A stretch of 64,000 nucleotides of DNA from Pomacea canaliculata (Eukaryota; Mollusca; Gastropoda; Architaenioglossa; Ampullariidae): the NCBI RefSeq assembly GCF_003073045.1, contig NC_037594.1, forward strand, positions 23,008,927 to 23,072,926. The letters are read 5' to 3'. Of this stretch, positions 11,801 to 24,263 are shown piece by piece. The position numbers and the translations under genes are program-made. Every line of letters starts with the position of its first letter. Positions within the stretch are counted from its first letter, which is position 1. A model generated the notes under the pieces. The model had not been told where the DNA came from. It made no database searches and saw only the letters and a program-made list of their open reading frames with translations.

Positions 11801-13285
11801 TGAACATCTCGAGCTTGTTGGGAAGAATCGCCGTTGCCCACTCACCTAACTGCGTGTCTTATTATGGCGTGGAGGCTTTCTCCGACTGTCTTCGGTACGG
11901 CTATACTCACAGATAGTCTGACAGGCGGCAGAGAGAGTGTGTGATGATGACGACAAACCATTCCCATTCTTGTTTTTCTTCAAACATATTTATTTAATAA
12001 TTTTAAACCCTTGAAATATGCTAATAGTAAACCATGTTATTCTTGAAGAATTGTTTCCACATTTAATCTAACACTGTCACTGACAAAGTATATCTGGTCG
12101 TAGAGTCCTAGAACCATTATAGCTATCATGCTTCGATGGTTTATTTTTGCAGGAGAGAAGTGTACAGACAGGGTGTACTGGTGTGCATCATAGAACCTGG
12201 AGCCTTCAAAACAGATATGTTCAGACAGGATAGTCTATTCAAGTCATTTAAGATGTCCTACGATGCCACACCCGCTGACATCAGACAACATTACCCAGAG
12301 TCGACAGTGGAAGCAGGTGAGTTGATTTTTCTTTTTGAGATATTTTTACTTTTTCTTATGTTAAACTATTGACTATTAAGTTTTTAGTCTTATAATAAAG
12401 GTTTAAATGAACACGGTTATATTTGATGAGTTTAATATTAATAATCTGAGTTAATAATCATTATTTGACGAATATCATATTAAACAAAATAAGTGCAAAT
12501 GCGATATATAAGGAGAAGTTTAATGTCTACGTTATTATTTAGTGGTAAATGTATCAAGCAAGGTGCTAGGGTTTGATTACAATTTTGTTAACTGAAGGAA
12601 TAGGATTAGAACCAGCGAATGTCACTTCTAATGACTAGCCACGCGACCGACTGACTAGCTCGTACCTACATCCACCCGTGTAAATATGGACGTGTATAGG
12701 CGGATTGTGGTCTGTCTGCCAAGTCCAACGCTTAACCTCTTGCGAAGTTTTCCTCTGTTTGTCTCGGTGAGCATAAGCAATGAATGTTACTAAACCGGAA
12801 GCTTTGTAGTCTCATGCCTCGTTGTAGTAGTTAATCTGAAATGTGAATAAACAGAGAGATTTATACACCATTATCTCGTTTTAGTAGTTGACTGGAAAAA
12901 AATTGTCTGGCAGCAGTCCAGTAATACAATGTTGTGGTGTAACCGTTATTTCTTGTCATTCATAGTATTCCACAAGATGGCGGTAGAAGTTCTATGATGA
13001 GCTAGTCGACAAGAGCATAACAAAACAATGTTCTGTACGAGTGACTCTTTTCTCTCTGTTTAATGTTCGTTAGTTGACAAGAAGATCACCAGAGCCTCTG
13101 CCATTAGTTCGCCGAAGCTGCACCTGGTGGTGGACGCCTACGTCTTGGCTCTGACGTCACGGTTCCCGCCGACAAGGCAGCTGGTGGGCAGTGACGTGCG
13201 TCTGTTCTACCGCCTGCTGTGGAACTTGCCTACGCCCCTCACCGACTGGATTCTCGTCAAATTAGGAGAGTCAGCTGCACACTAA
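8814..13285 (+). CDS. SDR9C-type retinol/steroid dehydrogenase-like, copy B (catalytic Tyr and Lys replaced)
   Basis: Exons are the ATG at 8,814-8,816, then 9,720-9,882, 10,493-10,657, 11,636-11,894, 12,153-12,316 and 13,074-13,285. They have the same lengths and phases as copy A and encode 321 aa ending GESAAH. The anchor, TGCDTGFG (40-47), NNAG and Ser170 are present. The active-site motif reads NCVSY, as in A, so the proton-donor Tyr and its Lys are missing. An ATG at 9,687 happens to be in frame through the pyrimidine tract here only because B has nine T's. In A (eight T's), C and E it is out of frame, so that stretch is intron. The terminal exon has no internal ATG and is easily missed by ORF searches. 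A poly-A signal candidate is at 13,505-13,510. Copy A is its closest relative in the window. Confidence 0.85.
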
Positions 13286-14690
13286 TAGCAAAGACCTAGT
13301 CTACTTTGACTTCAAACAGTAATGCTACAAACATACATATGATTAAACTTTCCCTCACATATCAAGATACTTAAATCTCTTATTAAATGTTTCACATACG
13401 TAGAATAATTTATTAACAAGCATACGTGCTATCCTATTTGTTGTCGAAGATTTTAAGGCTCACTTGATGAAAATATATATGTCTCGAACAAAACTTCGAA
13501 AGAAAATAAATCAAAATATTTGCTTTTCAAAATGTCTCTTTTCCTGAATCCGTATTTTCTATTTATTACTTTCACTTACATTATTATCAATATTTACACG
13601 TGGTGACATGTGTATAGGTGATCCATTTGAAGTCTATGCTTTTCCATCCTATTGGGATTCTCCATCTTTTATAAGTGCTGCTGAAAGCGAGAAGTGTCTC
13701 AGCGACATTTCAGTTATGTGAATTACTGGCAACTGTTTGCTGTGAAGTAATTTTCTTAATAATGAGTGTAAAAAATTGGTTCTGAAGTGGTTCTACAGAA
13801 AAAAACTACGCAATTTTAATGCGAATGGGAAAGTCTTAAGCAATAAACTGTTTACTTAAATCTCTCGATCAGCTCCAGCAATGGGACAAAACTCCTTAGA
13901 GCTAGAAAGAACGCGGACAGATGTTGCAGGAGTCGTGCTACTTTTAAGTGGTCCACCCTGTCAAAGGACTAAATGAGCATTAGAGAGACGAGTCGCAAAC
14001 AGATTTGAAAAGCATGACGAGCGCTCAGCAAACATCAGTGGAAATAGAACGTACAGTATTTTTAAAAAAAAACATTTTCCGGATGTATTTTATGACTAAA
14101 AGGAACGAGAAATATTCTTTTAATGCTTTTTATTCCTGGTCATTATTAAAATATGTCGAGAAAACACAAAAGGTAGTATTTCTAAAAAAAAGCGCCTTCT
14201 ATGTGAGCTAAATTAAAAGAAGAAAGATGCAATCCTCAAGAAAGCAGACCAGGACACAAAGTGTTGTTGCTGAATGTTCTGTTTGACACTTAGAAGTTAG
14301 TTGCTAAAGATAATGGCTACAAACGCCAGTGGATGGACTTTGTCCGGAGATGTGTATAACAATTCTTTGTTCAAACATGTTCCGCGAATTTCGATCACAC
14401 ATAAGACTCAAAAATTTCAAATACAACAGCACTAGCTAACACAGGAAGATAACAGTATAGAAGAAACACCTCAACACGAGTAATGTACATGATTTATCAG
14501 ACTTGCTTTGGACTTGAACAACACAGCACTAGAGAAAACAGTCAGGCTATTCTTCTCGTTCAACTAAATGAAACCTACTCCCAGTAAAAATCACTCTATT
14601 TTCTTTTTACCAATCAATCTAGTAAAGCCCCTCAATGACAATGTTACATCATCAAAAGGGTGGTCGTCGTGAGGAGCTCAAACCCTCGTT

Positions 14691-14950
14691 CTCCTACACA
14701 AACCGCTTGTCATCCGCTTAACTTTACATTTCATTCAGATTCAGCAAATATTTGCATGAACTTTACGAAACAAATTTGTGACACTCTAGTGATCAGATGC
14801 GACTGGTAGTGAAGAAAATGTCCTCCTACACAAACCGCTTGTCATCCGCTTAACTTTACATTTCGTTAACATTAAACAAACATTTATATGAAAAATATGA
14901 AGCAGGTTTATGACACTCTAGTGATCAGATGCGACTGGTAGTTAAGAAAA
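14691..14950. repeat. Tandem duplication of about 130 bp in the 5' flank of copy C
   Basis: Two adjacent copies start at 14,691 and 14,823 with CTCCTACACAAACCGCTTG and each ends with the ACTCTAGTGATCAGATGCGA block. The same doubled arrangement occurs upstream of copy E at 26,997-27,256. Units A and B have a single copy, so it is a derived mark shared by C and E. Confidence 0.8.
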
Positions 14951-15195
14951 AGTCTTTACATTAGACCCCGAATGTCACACCATAGAGAACATGACCATTG
15001 AAAGTGGCAATAAACGTTGGCCCTACACCAATGAGTGGATCAGAGGACGGCCATTGAGCACCAGACATCGCGCGTGCGACGGGCGACAGTAGCGCGGACC
15101 TGCTGCACACATAGACACGTGATTCACCTTTCACTTTGTCGGTGGCTTTGCTGCTTGCACATCAAAATCGAGGCTGAACAATCAAGCTGACGAAA

Positions 15196-18100
15196 ATGGT
15201 GAGTTGGACAAACACTTCAGTGTTCATATTTAAGCGATTGCTGTCAGAGATTTCACTTGTCGCATTAGCGAGGTGCACCAAAGGTTAGCTGCAGTTGAGA
15301 GTGTGTATTGTCTGCGTAAGTGTAAAGTCTTGTTTAAGTATTGTAAAGGAAATCTTTCACATATGCTTCAAGTACCCGTTGGTCAGTTAGATGACAAACG
15401 AAGACCGTAATAAAGTTGTAGATAAAAGGTAGACAGACATTGTCAGCAAACAATAAGAAGGTACAGCAATAGATTGATGTCGTCGAGCTTATGCGAAGAC
15501 TAAGTTGAGATAAACACGCAATCCAACAGATAAATCAACTTTAGACAGAAGGTGGAAACCTGCAATGAGAGATGTATTAATAGTAGCTGGTGAAAGAATA
15601 TGTCAATGCCAACTGTCATTTGACGGAGTGTGACGAGTGCACCACACTTCTCTCAACATACGCCATCTGGCAGATGACACACCACACCCTCCCCCTTTTT
15701 CCATTTTACTTGTAAGGTATTAATTAATCTCATTAAAAATATAGAAAAGTGCACCTGAATCATTCTTACTTGATCTTTGTTTGCGATGTATGGAATGCAG
15801 CAATGCGTAAAGTGCTTCTATGTGACCTGTACTGAGAGTGTGACCGTGACACAAGAAATCTGTTTCCATTGGAAAGATTACAGTCCTTTGTCTAGTGTCA
15901 ATGGTGGAAGACTGCCTTGCAAAACGCTTGCGGCTCAGGAGGACATGCAAAGAAAGAAAAGAATAAACAGGCCCAAATATATTTAAACAGTCATCATATG
16001 TAACGAAACACAAAAGATAGCTCACCGATCTGTTTGTTGTTATCTAGCAATGTGAAAACTACTCGTGAAATGCAGGTCGTTGTATTTGTTTATTTTCAGA
16101 ATTGCTGCTTCGTCGCAGGTCTGTTTCTTGCTGTAGTGTTAATTTACCAGCTGGTGACGTGGCTGAGGTCACGTATACGTATCGGTGACTACCACAAAAA
16201 GCACGTACTCGTGACAGGTTGTGACACAGGTTTCGGCAATCTGCTTGCTAAACGGCTCGACGGTTTGTATACCATTTGTTGACTAGCAAATATTCGATCG
16301 ATTATAGAAATTACTGTTTGTATTTCATTCTTTGACTCGTGATCGTGGAAGAAACATCTTAGTTTTGTAAACTTGCGAATAAAGAAAACAACTTCTTTGA
16401 GCTGATCTTCGTAAAACCGGTTCGGGTATACACAATCGCCTGATTAGGAAACGACTGTAAGAGGCAAAGCAAGGGAAGACACTGAGCATACTCCAACAAA
16501 TGATCATTACGTAATATAACAATTAATTTAATTTAAGAATGTGCGAAAGCAATATCGTTTTAAGAACTTTTCGTGTTAAAACGCATTTGAAAACGTAGTG
16601 ACTTCTGAAGAGATAAGGCCACGTGTATACAGTAATATGGAGGTTCATCAAAGAACAACCACTAATCGGACATGTACAGTTGTTATAAACGATTTGTAAT
16701 TTAGATTCCAGCTGTGAGTTTGTTCGATTGCTTACAACGTACATAAAAATATATGTAATCTCCATATTATGTTTAATGTGTTGTTTACAATGTACATCAC
16801 TGTATATGTTTGTCTCCATGCAAGGCTTGCAATAGTATCGTCATTTACTGACACTGTTTGTCGTATTGTTGATTGTTGGCTTGTTGTCTTTCATGTGCAG
16901 TGTATCCACACAGGCAGCTGCACTTTGCTAATTCCATTCCTATTAGTAGCAGCAATCATCATGATGTCATCATCATTATCGTCATCCATGTCTATACAAG
17001 TCTCTATCACCACCATTGAGGACACTCATGTATTTCTCCTGTTGCTCGCAGTGTTAGGGTTCCGAGTGTTTGCCGCCTGTCTGACGTCACAAGGGGCGGA
17101 GAAACTGCAGGCAGAGAGTTCTTCTCGCGTCACCACGTTGGTGCTTGACATCTCAGACGAGAAGAGTATCAGCGCCGCCAGAGACTTTGTGGCCGCCAGA
17201 CTGCCGGAGGGTCAAGGTCAGATAATAATTATACAATCAATTATCCACTCTGAGGTGCTAATTATGGTAATGATGACATCATGCCACACATAAACTTTCT
17301 TGTGTGTGCTGGTCACCACGAAAATATGCATGCTACTGTTTTTTGACTTTTTATGACTGATATGACGTTTAAGTGTTTAATTGCTAGCCATACCTCAGAT
17401 TTCTGTTGCTCGCAGTTTGTCTCTTTGCGCTCGTGTTCAAACTTGTACTGATCTGAAAGTAATGAGTTGACCCTGGCTGCCTCTGTTTAAAGCCGTCTGT
17501 CTGTCACATTGGAAGTCGTAAAGCGATACAGTCTCAGTATTTTAATCATCACATCATCATCTTGTTCACTTTAATGGAAAATACCCCAGAAATATCAAAA
17601 TCCGAATTTTCTAAAGATTTTTTTCATCAGATAACTGAACTCAACAATATTTTCCTTACCAATAAATAATACATCGTAAAAATCAAACATAAGGAAATGT
17701 ATTGTATGAATCTTTCTGTAACAAAAACGCTATCAAATTTGCTAAGAATTGTCTAAACAAGCCTCAACAAAACACATCTACATGAGTTAAAAACTAATTC
17801 ATCAATAGATAAAAGTTGTTTCAAACATAAATCGCAATAAGCAGTGACCAGTCAGGCGGATGTGACAAAAAGTGTACACAAATATTTCGAAAACTACTAT
17901 ATTGGCCAAAAATTGAAATGCTAAAACAACACAAACATTCTTTAATGCCAAAAAAATAATAATTGTTTTCGTCATTAACATTTTTGATATTGTAGTAAAC
18001 AACACTTCCTCTTTACCCACTACGCTGTCACTGCGGAGCACTGAGTGGCTGCGAAACAAATTATCCCCGGTTTGTTTTTTTAAATTATCTCTGTTAACCT

Positions 18101-21100
18101 ACAAAAAATGCAACTATATGTGATACACCGTTTAAAAGAGCATTTTAAAAACATTTGCGTGGTGTTAATTTTAAGAATTATAGATTCTGATTTCCTTGGT
18201 AAGCTCACATCAAAGATAGTAACTGTATGGGGCAGAGATTTCAAAATCGTTCAAAAGTCAGAAATTACGAAAAATATAAATAAACATAAAGTACCAAGCA
18301 AGATCATATTTTATTAGAATATACCTTAGAATTTAAGATTACTTACTCTTTTCTTTTAATTTTCTGTTGTTTGAGTACAAATCCACGTCAACTTGCGTAG
18401 CAGCAGCGAATGTCAATATGGCGCTCAAGTTAACGAACCTTCACGTTTTTCTTTTAAAGATGAGAAAATAGCCGATTGGTTGATTGTTTCAGTCTCTAAA
18501 GGGAAGCAATCAGAAAAGGAACAGATCTAAAGATTACTGTGTTTTCTCCCTTATATATTTGTTCATTTACACAAAGGGTGTAAGAGCGTCGGGCAGCTTT
18601 AGACGAAGCTCAGCGAATGTCCTGGGTGTGAAGTCGTAGTCTTAGTCATGTGACAGACATTCTTGCTTCTATGGACGACCATGTGTGTTTTGACCGCACT
18701 TCGCACAAACGCATAGAGTGACGAGTGAACACTAACACTAATGTGAACACTTGGACTTTTGCGCTGTTGGAAGGTCTGTGGGGTGTTGTGAACAATGCGG
18801 CCATCGTCGGTCCTGTCTGTCCCAGCGAGTGGTTGTCACGTGATGGGTATCAGACATGTCTGGCGGTCAACCTGTTGGGCCTGATTGACGTCACTCGGAC
18901 TTTCCTGCCGCTCGTGCGTCGCGCGCGAGGACGTGTTGTGAACACTGCGAGCATGTCGGGAAGAATCGCCGTTGGCCCCTCTCCTTACTGCATGTCTAAA
19001 TATGGCGTGGAGGCTTTCTCCGACTGTCTTCGGTACGGCTATACTCATATTTATTTAATAATTTTAAGCCCTTGAGATATGCTAATAGTAAACCATGTCA
19101 TTCTTGAAAAAGTGTTTCCACATTTAATGTAATCCTGTCACTGACAAAGTATATCTGATCGTAGAAAGTCCTAGAACCGTCATAGCTATCATGATTCTGT
19201 TGATTATTTTTGCAGGAGAGAAGTGTACAGACAGGGTGTACAGGTGTGCATCATAGAACCTGGAGGCTTCAAAACAGATTTGTTGAGACAGGATACTCTA
19301 TTCAAGTCATTTAAGATGTCCTACGATGCCACACCCGCTGACATTAGACAACATTACCCAGAGTCGACAGTGGAAGCATGTGAGCTCAGTTATCTTTTTG
19401 ATATATTTTTACTGTTTCTTATATTAAACAATTGACTATTAAGTTTTTAGCCTCATAATGACGGTTTAATTTAACACGGTTATATTTGATGAGTTTAATA
19501 TTAATAATCTGATCTAACAATCATTATTGTAAGTATATCATATAGTAAACAAGATAAGTAAATATGCGATATAAAAGCAATAGTTGAATGTTTGTATTAT
19601 TATTTTCTGGTGTATGCATTTACTGTGCTATGCTAAGTTGTTGGTTAAAATTTGGTTAACTAAAAAAGTAGGATGAGAACCAGCGAAGAACACTTCTAAT
19701 TACTAGCCACGGGACTAACTGACTAGCTCGTAAACACATCCACCCGTGTAACCATGGACGTGTGTAGGTGGACTGCTGTCTGACTGCGGAGACCAACTCT
19801 TAGCGTCTTGCGAAGTTGTCTGCTGTTAGTCTCGACGGTTGTCGTGAACTCCCGGGAATGAGCACTCGAAGATTGTTAGAGGATGCGATTGCCGTTGCCT
19901 CGGGCTGATCACACTCTCGACACCTCTACCAACTCTCGCCGACAGTTACCGTACGCGCACACACACTAAATTGCTAATTATACTTTAATTGACTCAGAGC
20001 TCTCAGCGTACCTCTCCAATAAACAGCTTAGGCAACTTAGTTTGATAAAAAAAAAAAAGGTTACTCATAATCAATAATATTTGAAACAATTTACAAAATA
20101 GCAATCTCAAATATCACCCTTCTTCAAGCGTCCCGTTATTCCTCTATGCCTAGTCCAGATATCGTGAGTCACTAATTAGCCTACTACATACATCACACTA
20201 CAGTGACTACACTCATGTAAAACACACTTGCCTCTTATCTCGTCACACAAAGTCTCTTGCCACGTGGAGGGCCCTCCGATGTTGCTGACATCCGAGAATC
20301 CATTGGTGTCACTTCACAAGCGCAGAGACTCTGGCACCGCCATGTGTCACCACGTGTCTGTCTCGTCCTTTAGGCCGGACTGCTGTCTCGAGATTAGCAG
20401 CGCCTAACAAGGACAAACGCTTATCTACCAGCCTCAGCCTCTGCTGTCTGAGACCAAACATCTACTGGTGATGAAATGTTGTAAACTCTGTGGGTCTTAC
20501 GCACCTATTGAGTGAGTTGTGCTGGAGCTGTCACGATTCCCACAGAGGAGAATATGAACAGCCTTGAATATACCTCTGTTACAACGTTCCTCCTCGAGAG
20601 CCCAGTGTCAAGACAACGATTCTTCGCGATCACAATGATAAATCGTCATCTGCGAGGATCATCCTCTCTCATACTCATAGTCAAGCATACTCCGACCATT
20701 GCGCTACCTAGCTACATCCAATCACTACGTAGCTAACACACAGGTGGTCACTTTGATTGATTCCTGCCCACACTACACCCCCTTCTCTCCCCCTCCTCAC
20801 TTGTAACGCGGTCTGCGACTGCAGCGCCATCCCGACTGGCTTCTTATTCACTACCTATGTCCCGCGGGTGGCAATAACAAGCAGCACTGTTGTCCTGCTG
20901 TAGGTGTACTGCGGACTTAAATTTAACGGGTGTATTCTGACCGCTGCTTTCCCCTTCTCTGATTCCGGCCTTACTCTTCGCAATATCCGTCGTGACGTAA
21001 GCTGTCATTGCTTCACAGGCTACTGCTTCCAGGGGAGAAAAGCGATGGCACATCTTCCTAGCCTTACGTCCAACCGACGGTCTAGTACCTCCAAATGTCG

Positions 21101-21717
21101 ACTACCCTTTCCTCGGCATAAGGCCATTCCAACCGCTAACTCATCCCTACAGTTAAACCATTCCACCTTCTGTCAGTCTGCTTACCAACACGTCCGCCGG
21201 ACTCGTGCACCAACACCATAGCTCTATTTCTAGTTATGTCATGGCAGCGAAAATAAACAAAGAAAGAGACCGATCTGGAAGCTTTGTACAAACATGCCTC
21301 GTTTTAGTAGTTAACTGTAAAAGTTTGTCTGCCAGCAGTCCAGAAATAAAAGTTGAATAAGAGATGTGGTGAAGAGATGTGTGTTTCCGTTATTTCTTGC
21401 CTTTCATAGTATTCCACAAGATGGCGGTAGAAGTTCTATGCTGAGCTAGTAGACAAGAGCATAACAAAACAATGTTCTGTATGATTGTCTCTCCTCTCTC
21501 TATTTAATTTTCGTTAGTTAGCAAGATGATCACCAGAGCCTCTGCCATGGCTTCACGGAAGCTGCACCTGGTGGTGGACGCCTACGTCTTGGCTCTGACG
21601 TCACGGTTCCCGCCGACAAGGCAGCTGGTGGGCAGTGACGTGCGTCTGTTCTACCGCCTGCTGTGGAACTTGCCTACGCCCCTCACCGACTGGATTCTCC
21701 TCAAATTAGGAGAGTGA
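15196..21717 (+). CDS. SDR9C-type retinol/steroid dehydrogenase-like, copy C (intact YxxxK)
   Basis: Exons are the ATG at 15,196-15,198, then 16,100-16,262, 17,052-17,216, 18,774-19,032, 19,216-19,379 and 21,518-21,717, encoding 317 aa. This is the only copy in the window with the canonical catalytic motif, YCMSK at 182-186. It also has Ser170 and Asn143 and so is the best candidate for an active enzyme. Oddities: NNAG is NNAA (117-120), the residues before Ser170 are TA instead of IS, and the acidic motif is LDISD. The exon 5 donor has T before GTGAGC instead of the usual G. The stop comes four codons earlier than in A and B because TCA became TGA. Intron 3 and intron 5 are enlarged by about 0.6 and 1.4 kb relative to A and B. 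A poly-A signal candidate is at 21,940-21,945. The substrate (retinoid, steroid or other) cannot be told from sequence. Confidence 0.87.
18031..18623. repeat. Intron-3 segment present in C and E only
   Basis: About 593 bp lie here between blocks that are adjacent in copies A and B (near 5,232 and 11,482). The same segment is at about 31,171-31,760 in copy E. It has no recognisable transposon ends and no credible coding frame, and includes an ATATGGCGC motif near 18,418. It is either an insertion in the C/E ancestor or a deletion in A/B. Confidence 0.6.
19835..21274. repeat. Intron-5 segment (about 1.4 kb) present in C and E only
   Basis: Copies A and B lack this block; their intron runs straight from the GTCTCG near 6,518 to the GGAAGCTTTGTA block. 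Copy E has it at about 32,972-34,305 with an internal deletion of about 104 bp. The second half also precedes the orphan exon D (24,801 onward). It has a poly-A run near 20,047 and many CA-rich stretches. I could not identify terminal repeats or a transposase, so its origin is open. Open frames near 20,904-21,221 are not conserved as proteins. Confidence 0.6.
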
Positions 21718-22921
21718 TCTGCACACTAATAGCAAAGACCTAGTCTACTTTGACATCAAACAGTAATGCTAGAAACATACATATGATTAAACCTTTTCCC
21801 TCACACATCAAGATACTTAAATCTTTAATTAAATGTTACGCATAAGTAGAATAATTTATTAATAAGCATACGTGCTATCATATTTGATGTTGAAGTTTTA
21901 TTTTGAGGTTTAGACGATTAACACAAATCTACGAAATGAAATAAATTAAAACATTTGCTTTTCAAAATGTCTCTTTTCCTCATTCTGTGTTTTCTATTTA
22001 TTACTTTCATTTACATTATTTTCAATATTTACACGTATGTGTACATGTTATCTATTTGAAGTCTATGCTTTTCCATCCTATTGGGAGTCGCCATCTTTTA
22101 TAACTGCCGCTGAAAGCGAGAAGTGTCTCAGCGATATTTCAGTTATGTGAATTACTGGCAACTGTACGATGTGAAGTGATTTTCTTAACAATGAGTGAAA
22201 AAAAGATGGGGAATGGTTCTACAGAAAAAAAGCTATGCAAGTTTAATGCGAAAGGAAAGTCTAAAGCAACAAATAAATGTGAGTAAACCGGAAGCTTGCA
22301 CATACTTACCTCATTTTAGTAGTTAACTAGAAGAAAAGCGTCTCCCTGCAGTCCAGTATTACAAATTCATGGGCTAGGTCCAGCGAACTAGCTAACACAG
22401 GAAGATCGCTCTTTTTCCAAATTAATGTGGTGGAGCCCCTTAATGACTGCTTTACATCACAATGCCGGCTGCCATTTGAGGGAGTGGGACGAGTGCACCA
22501 CAAATCTCCTAACATACACACACAAAATGAGGATACATGCAAAATACCACCATCCAGTGAACAAAGTCCAACCCACTCATCAAGTCATCGATATTGACTG
22601 CAAACAAAAATCAAACTTGCTATCAATGTTCAAAAAGTCCGATAAAATTTTGAAATGATATTGTTAGTATCTATTCATATTCTGTTAGTACTATGCCCAG
22701 CAATGAGTTCCTGACATTTATTTGTGTAAAAAGGCAAGATGTCTTTGAGCTCAGAAATGACAAAAAGATTTTCCTGCTGAAAAAAAACCGCAATCCAAGA
22801 TATTAGCTGATATTTAAAACCAACAGATTTCTTTGATCACTTGTAGTGAGAATAATACAGACAACGTGTCAACATACCTCACAGAGCCAGGATATAACAC
22901 GACAGAAACCAAGAATCATTC
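21718..22921. other. 3' flank of copy C with scrambled SDR-unit fragments
   Basis: The first half is the usual SDR 3' flank. From about 22,262 it turns into a patchwork. It holds an intron-5 fragment (the GTAAACCGGAAGC and CTGCAGTCCAG pieces, 22,274-22,360), a 5'-flank fragment (CTAACACAGGAAGAT, about 22,390-22,450) and an intron-1 fragment (TGCCGGCTGCCATTTGA, about 22,462-22,515). The pieces are in the order of, or derived from, a further SDR unit that has otherwise been deleted. The matching place in the E block (about 35,240) is more deleted still. Confidence 0.6.
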
Positions 22922-23560
22922 TCAAGTTTGCCGCATTCTTTCAAAATGACATCCGACCGCATTACCCAACATGGATGATGGAAAAAATGTTGGTAAAGAT
23001 ACAGTGTACAAATCATCTGTCATGTGAGATGCTGTACGCACAATACATTTCCAGATGTATTAACACCTTATACAAATACTAAATGCTGGGGGTTTTTTTA
23101 CGTAACAACCATTCACACCAATCTGAAGAAAGCACGCTGAGTTCTTGAAAGATTACAAGGCTTCTGGTGAAGATACTATATAAGCGATCAACTGTGAAAA
23201 TCATCACGTGCAAATGTGACAAGTAGACAGGACTAAATTCTATTGCAGGTCGACAGGAGGACTCGATCTCTATCGCGGGTAGGTCCCCTCTACCACAAAC
23301 ATCATTTAAGAGTGTTCGTCAAGCTCAAGATGAGTTCGCAGACAGTTACAGACAACGCTTAGTCTATATTTTTACAAAACAAATTGATAAATTTACTGAA
23401 TATATTTACTTAGTTTGGTCTTATCCCTGTCCAATGTGTGCAACTGGGTAAATGGTTCCAAAATAATGATCATTCCTCTCATCTGCATGTGCATTTGCTT
23501 CAATAAACGGTCTACTAACGTCTTTATCTTAAGGCTCTGAGGTCTGAAGAATAAAAACAT
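22922..23560 (-). pseudogene. Decayed copy of the putative minus-strand gene at 35.7-36.3 kb
   Basis: This region aligns with 35,692-36,327 in the right-hand block. In the frame that is open on the right, this copy has a TAA stop at 23,306-23,308 (minus strand) where the other has CAA. It also has a one-base deletion near 23,160 in the segment matching SSPEALVIF. If the right-hand locus is a gene, this is its disabled duplicate. If it is not, both are simply duplicated spacer. Confidence 0.35.
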
Positions 23561-23949
23561 GGTTACTTCCGCCTGCTGGCTTCTCTCGTCACCTGCGACA
23601 CTGGTATATTTGTCACCGGCAGCTAGACAACTGCTCTCGAGCGGAGGGACGGAAAGAACTGCTGGCATCCCATCGTTCGCGTCATGGCGTCGAGTTGACA
23701 TCACCTTCAACAGCAGCTCGATAGTGGGTAGGGGGAGGAGTATTCGAGGGGAAAATAGAGAAATAAGCTCCCAGTGGCAAAGATCAAAAACCTAGTAGAC
23801 GACTAGGTATGAATTATAGGAATGATATCTTAGGGGGGGTTCGTACAATGTAAAATTTGTATTTGTAGTAACACCTTTTCAACCAGGAAGAAAGATTCCT
23901 ACAAAGAACACATTTAAAGTATTCATATACTCTTTACAATGGGAACTGT

Positions 23950-24018
23950 TTTAAGCATCATCATCGTCGTCATCATCATCATCATCGCCGCCGCTGCTGT
24001 ACGTCGTCGTTGTTGTCT
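23950..24018. repeat. Trinucleotide-rich tract (ATC/GTC/GCC/GTT)
   Basis: A run of ATC, GTC, GCC, GCT and GTT triplets lies about 200 bp upstream of the orphan INO80C first exon. It is duplicated at 36,713-36,780 upstream of the real one. The 98-codon frame that starts at 23,939 reads through the repeat and is most likely an artefact of it. Confidence 0.7.
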
Positions 24019-24185
24019 TACAGTAAAGTACATTTATGATCAATGTGTTGCATTAACGATTGAGTTCTTTGTATATCCAGCCATGTGGCTCATCATTAGC
24101 AGACGGCCTTTTCCGTTGTCTGCAGGGGCCGCTACTGTTATTGGCAATTTTCTGTGTACAGGAGTTGCATCCCTTAAAAAGATAA

Positions 24186-24263
24186 ATGGCGTCTACCAGA
24201 AAGTCTTCACGAGTTCGTACTGTCCCCGGCTTTAGTCCAGCCAAAAGAAGAAGACCAGAAAGT
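24186..24263 (+). pseudogene. Orphan duplicate of INO80C coding exon 1
   Basis: The 78 bp from ATG to the GTAAGA donor match INO80C exon 1 (36,949-37,026) with only a few substitutions and remain open, beginning MASTRKSSRVRTV. The upstream promoter-proximal sequence and 322 bp of intron 1 are also duplicated. Homology stops at 24,585 (matching 37,348), and no exon 2 follows before SDR sequence resumes. It may be dead. Because it keeps a promoter and a phase-0 donor on the same strand as the true gene, it could also act as a distant alternative first exon. Confidence 0.75.

Noticed and set aside
18836..19048. Minus-strand frame antisense to exon 4 (also 31,973-32,185)
   Set aside because: It mirrors a conserved coding exon on the other strand and has no recognisable product; a shadow of codon use.
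23939..24235. 98-codon frame at 23,939 (and 36,702) with a poly-Ile start
   Set aside because: Driven by an ATC/GTC triplet repeat and overlapping the INO80C 5' region in another frame; not a membrane protein gene.
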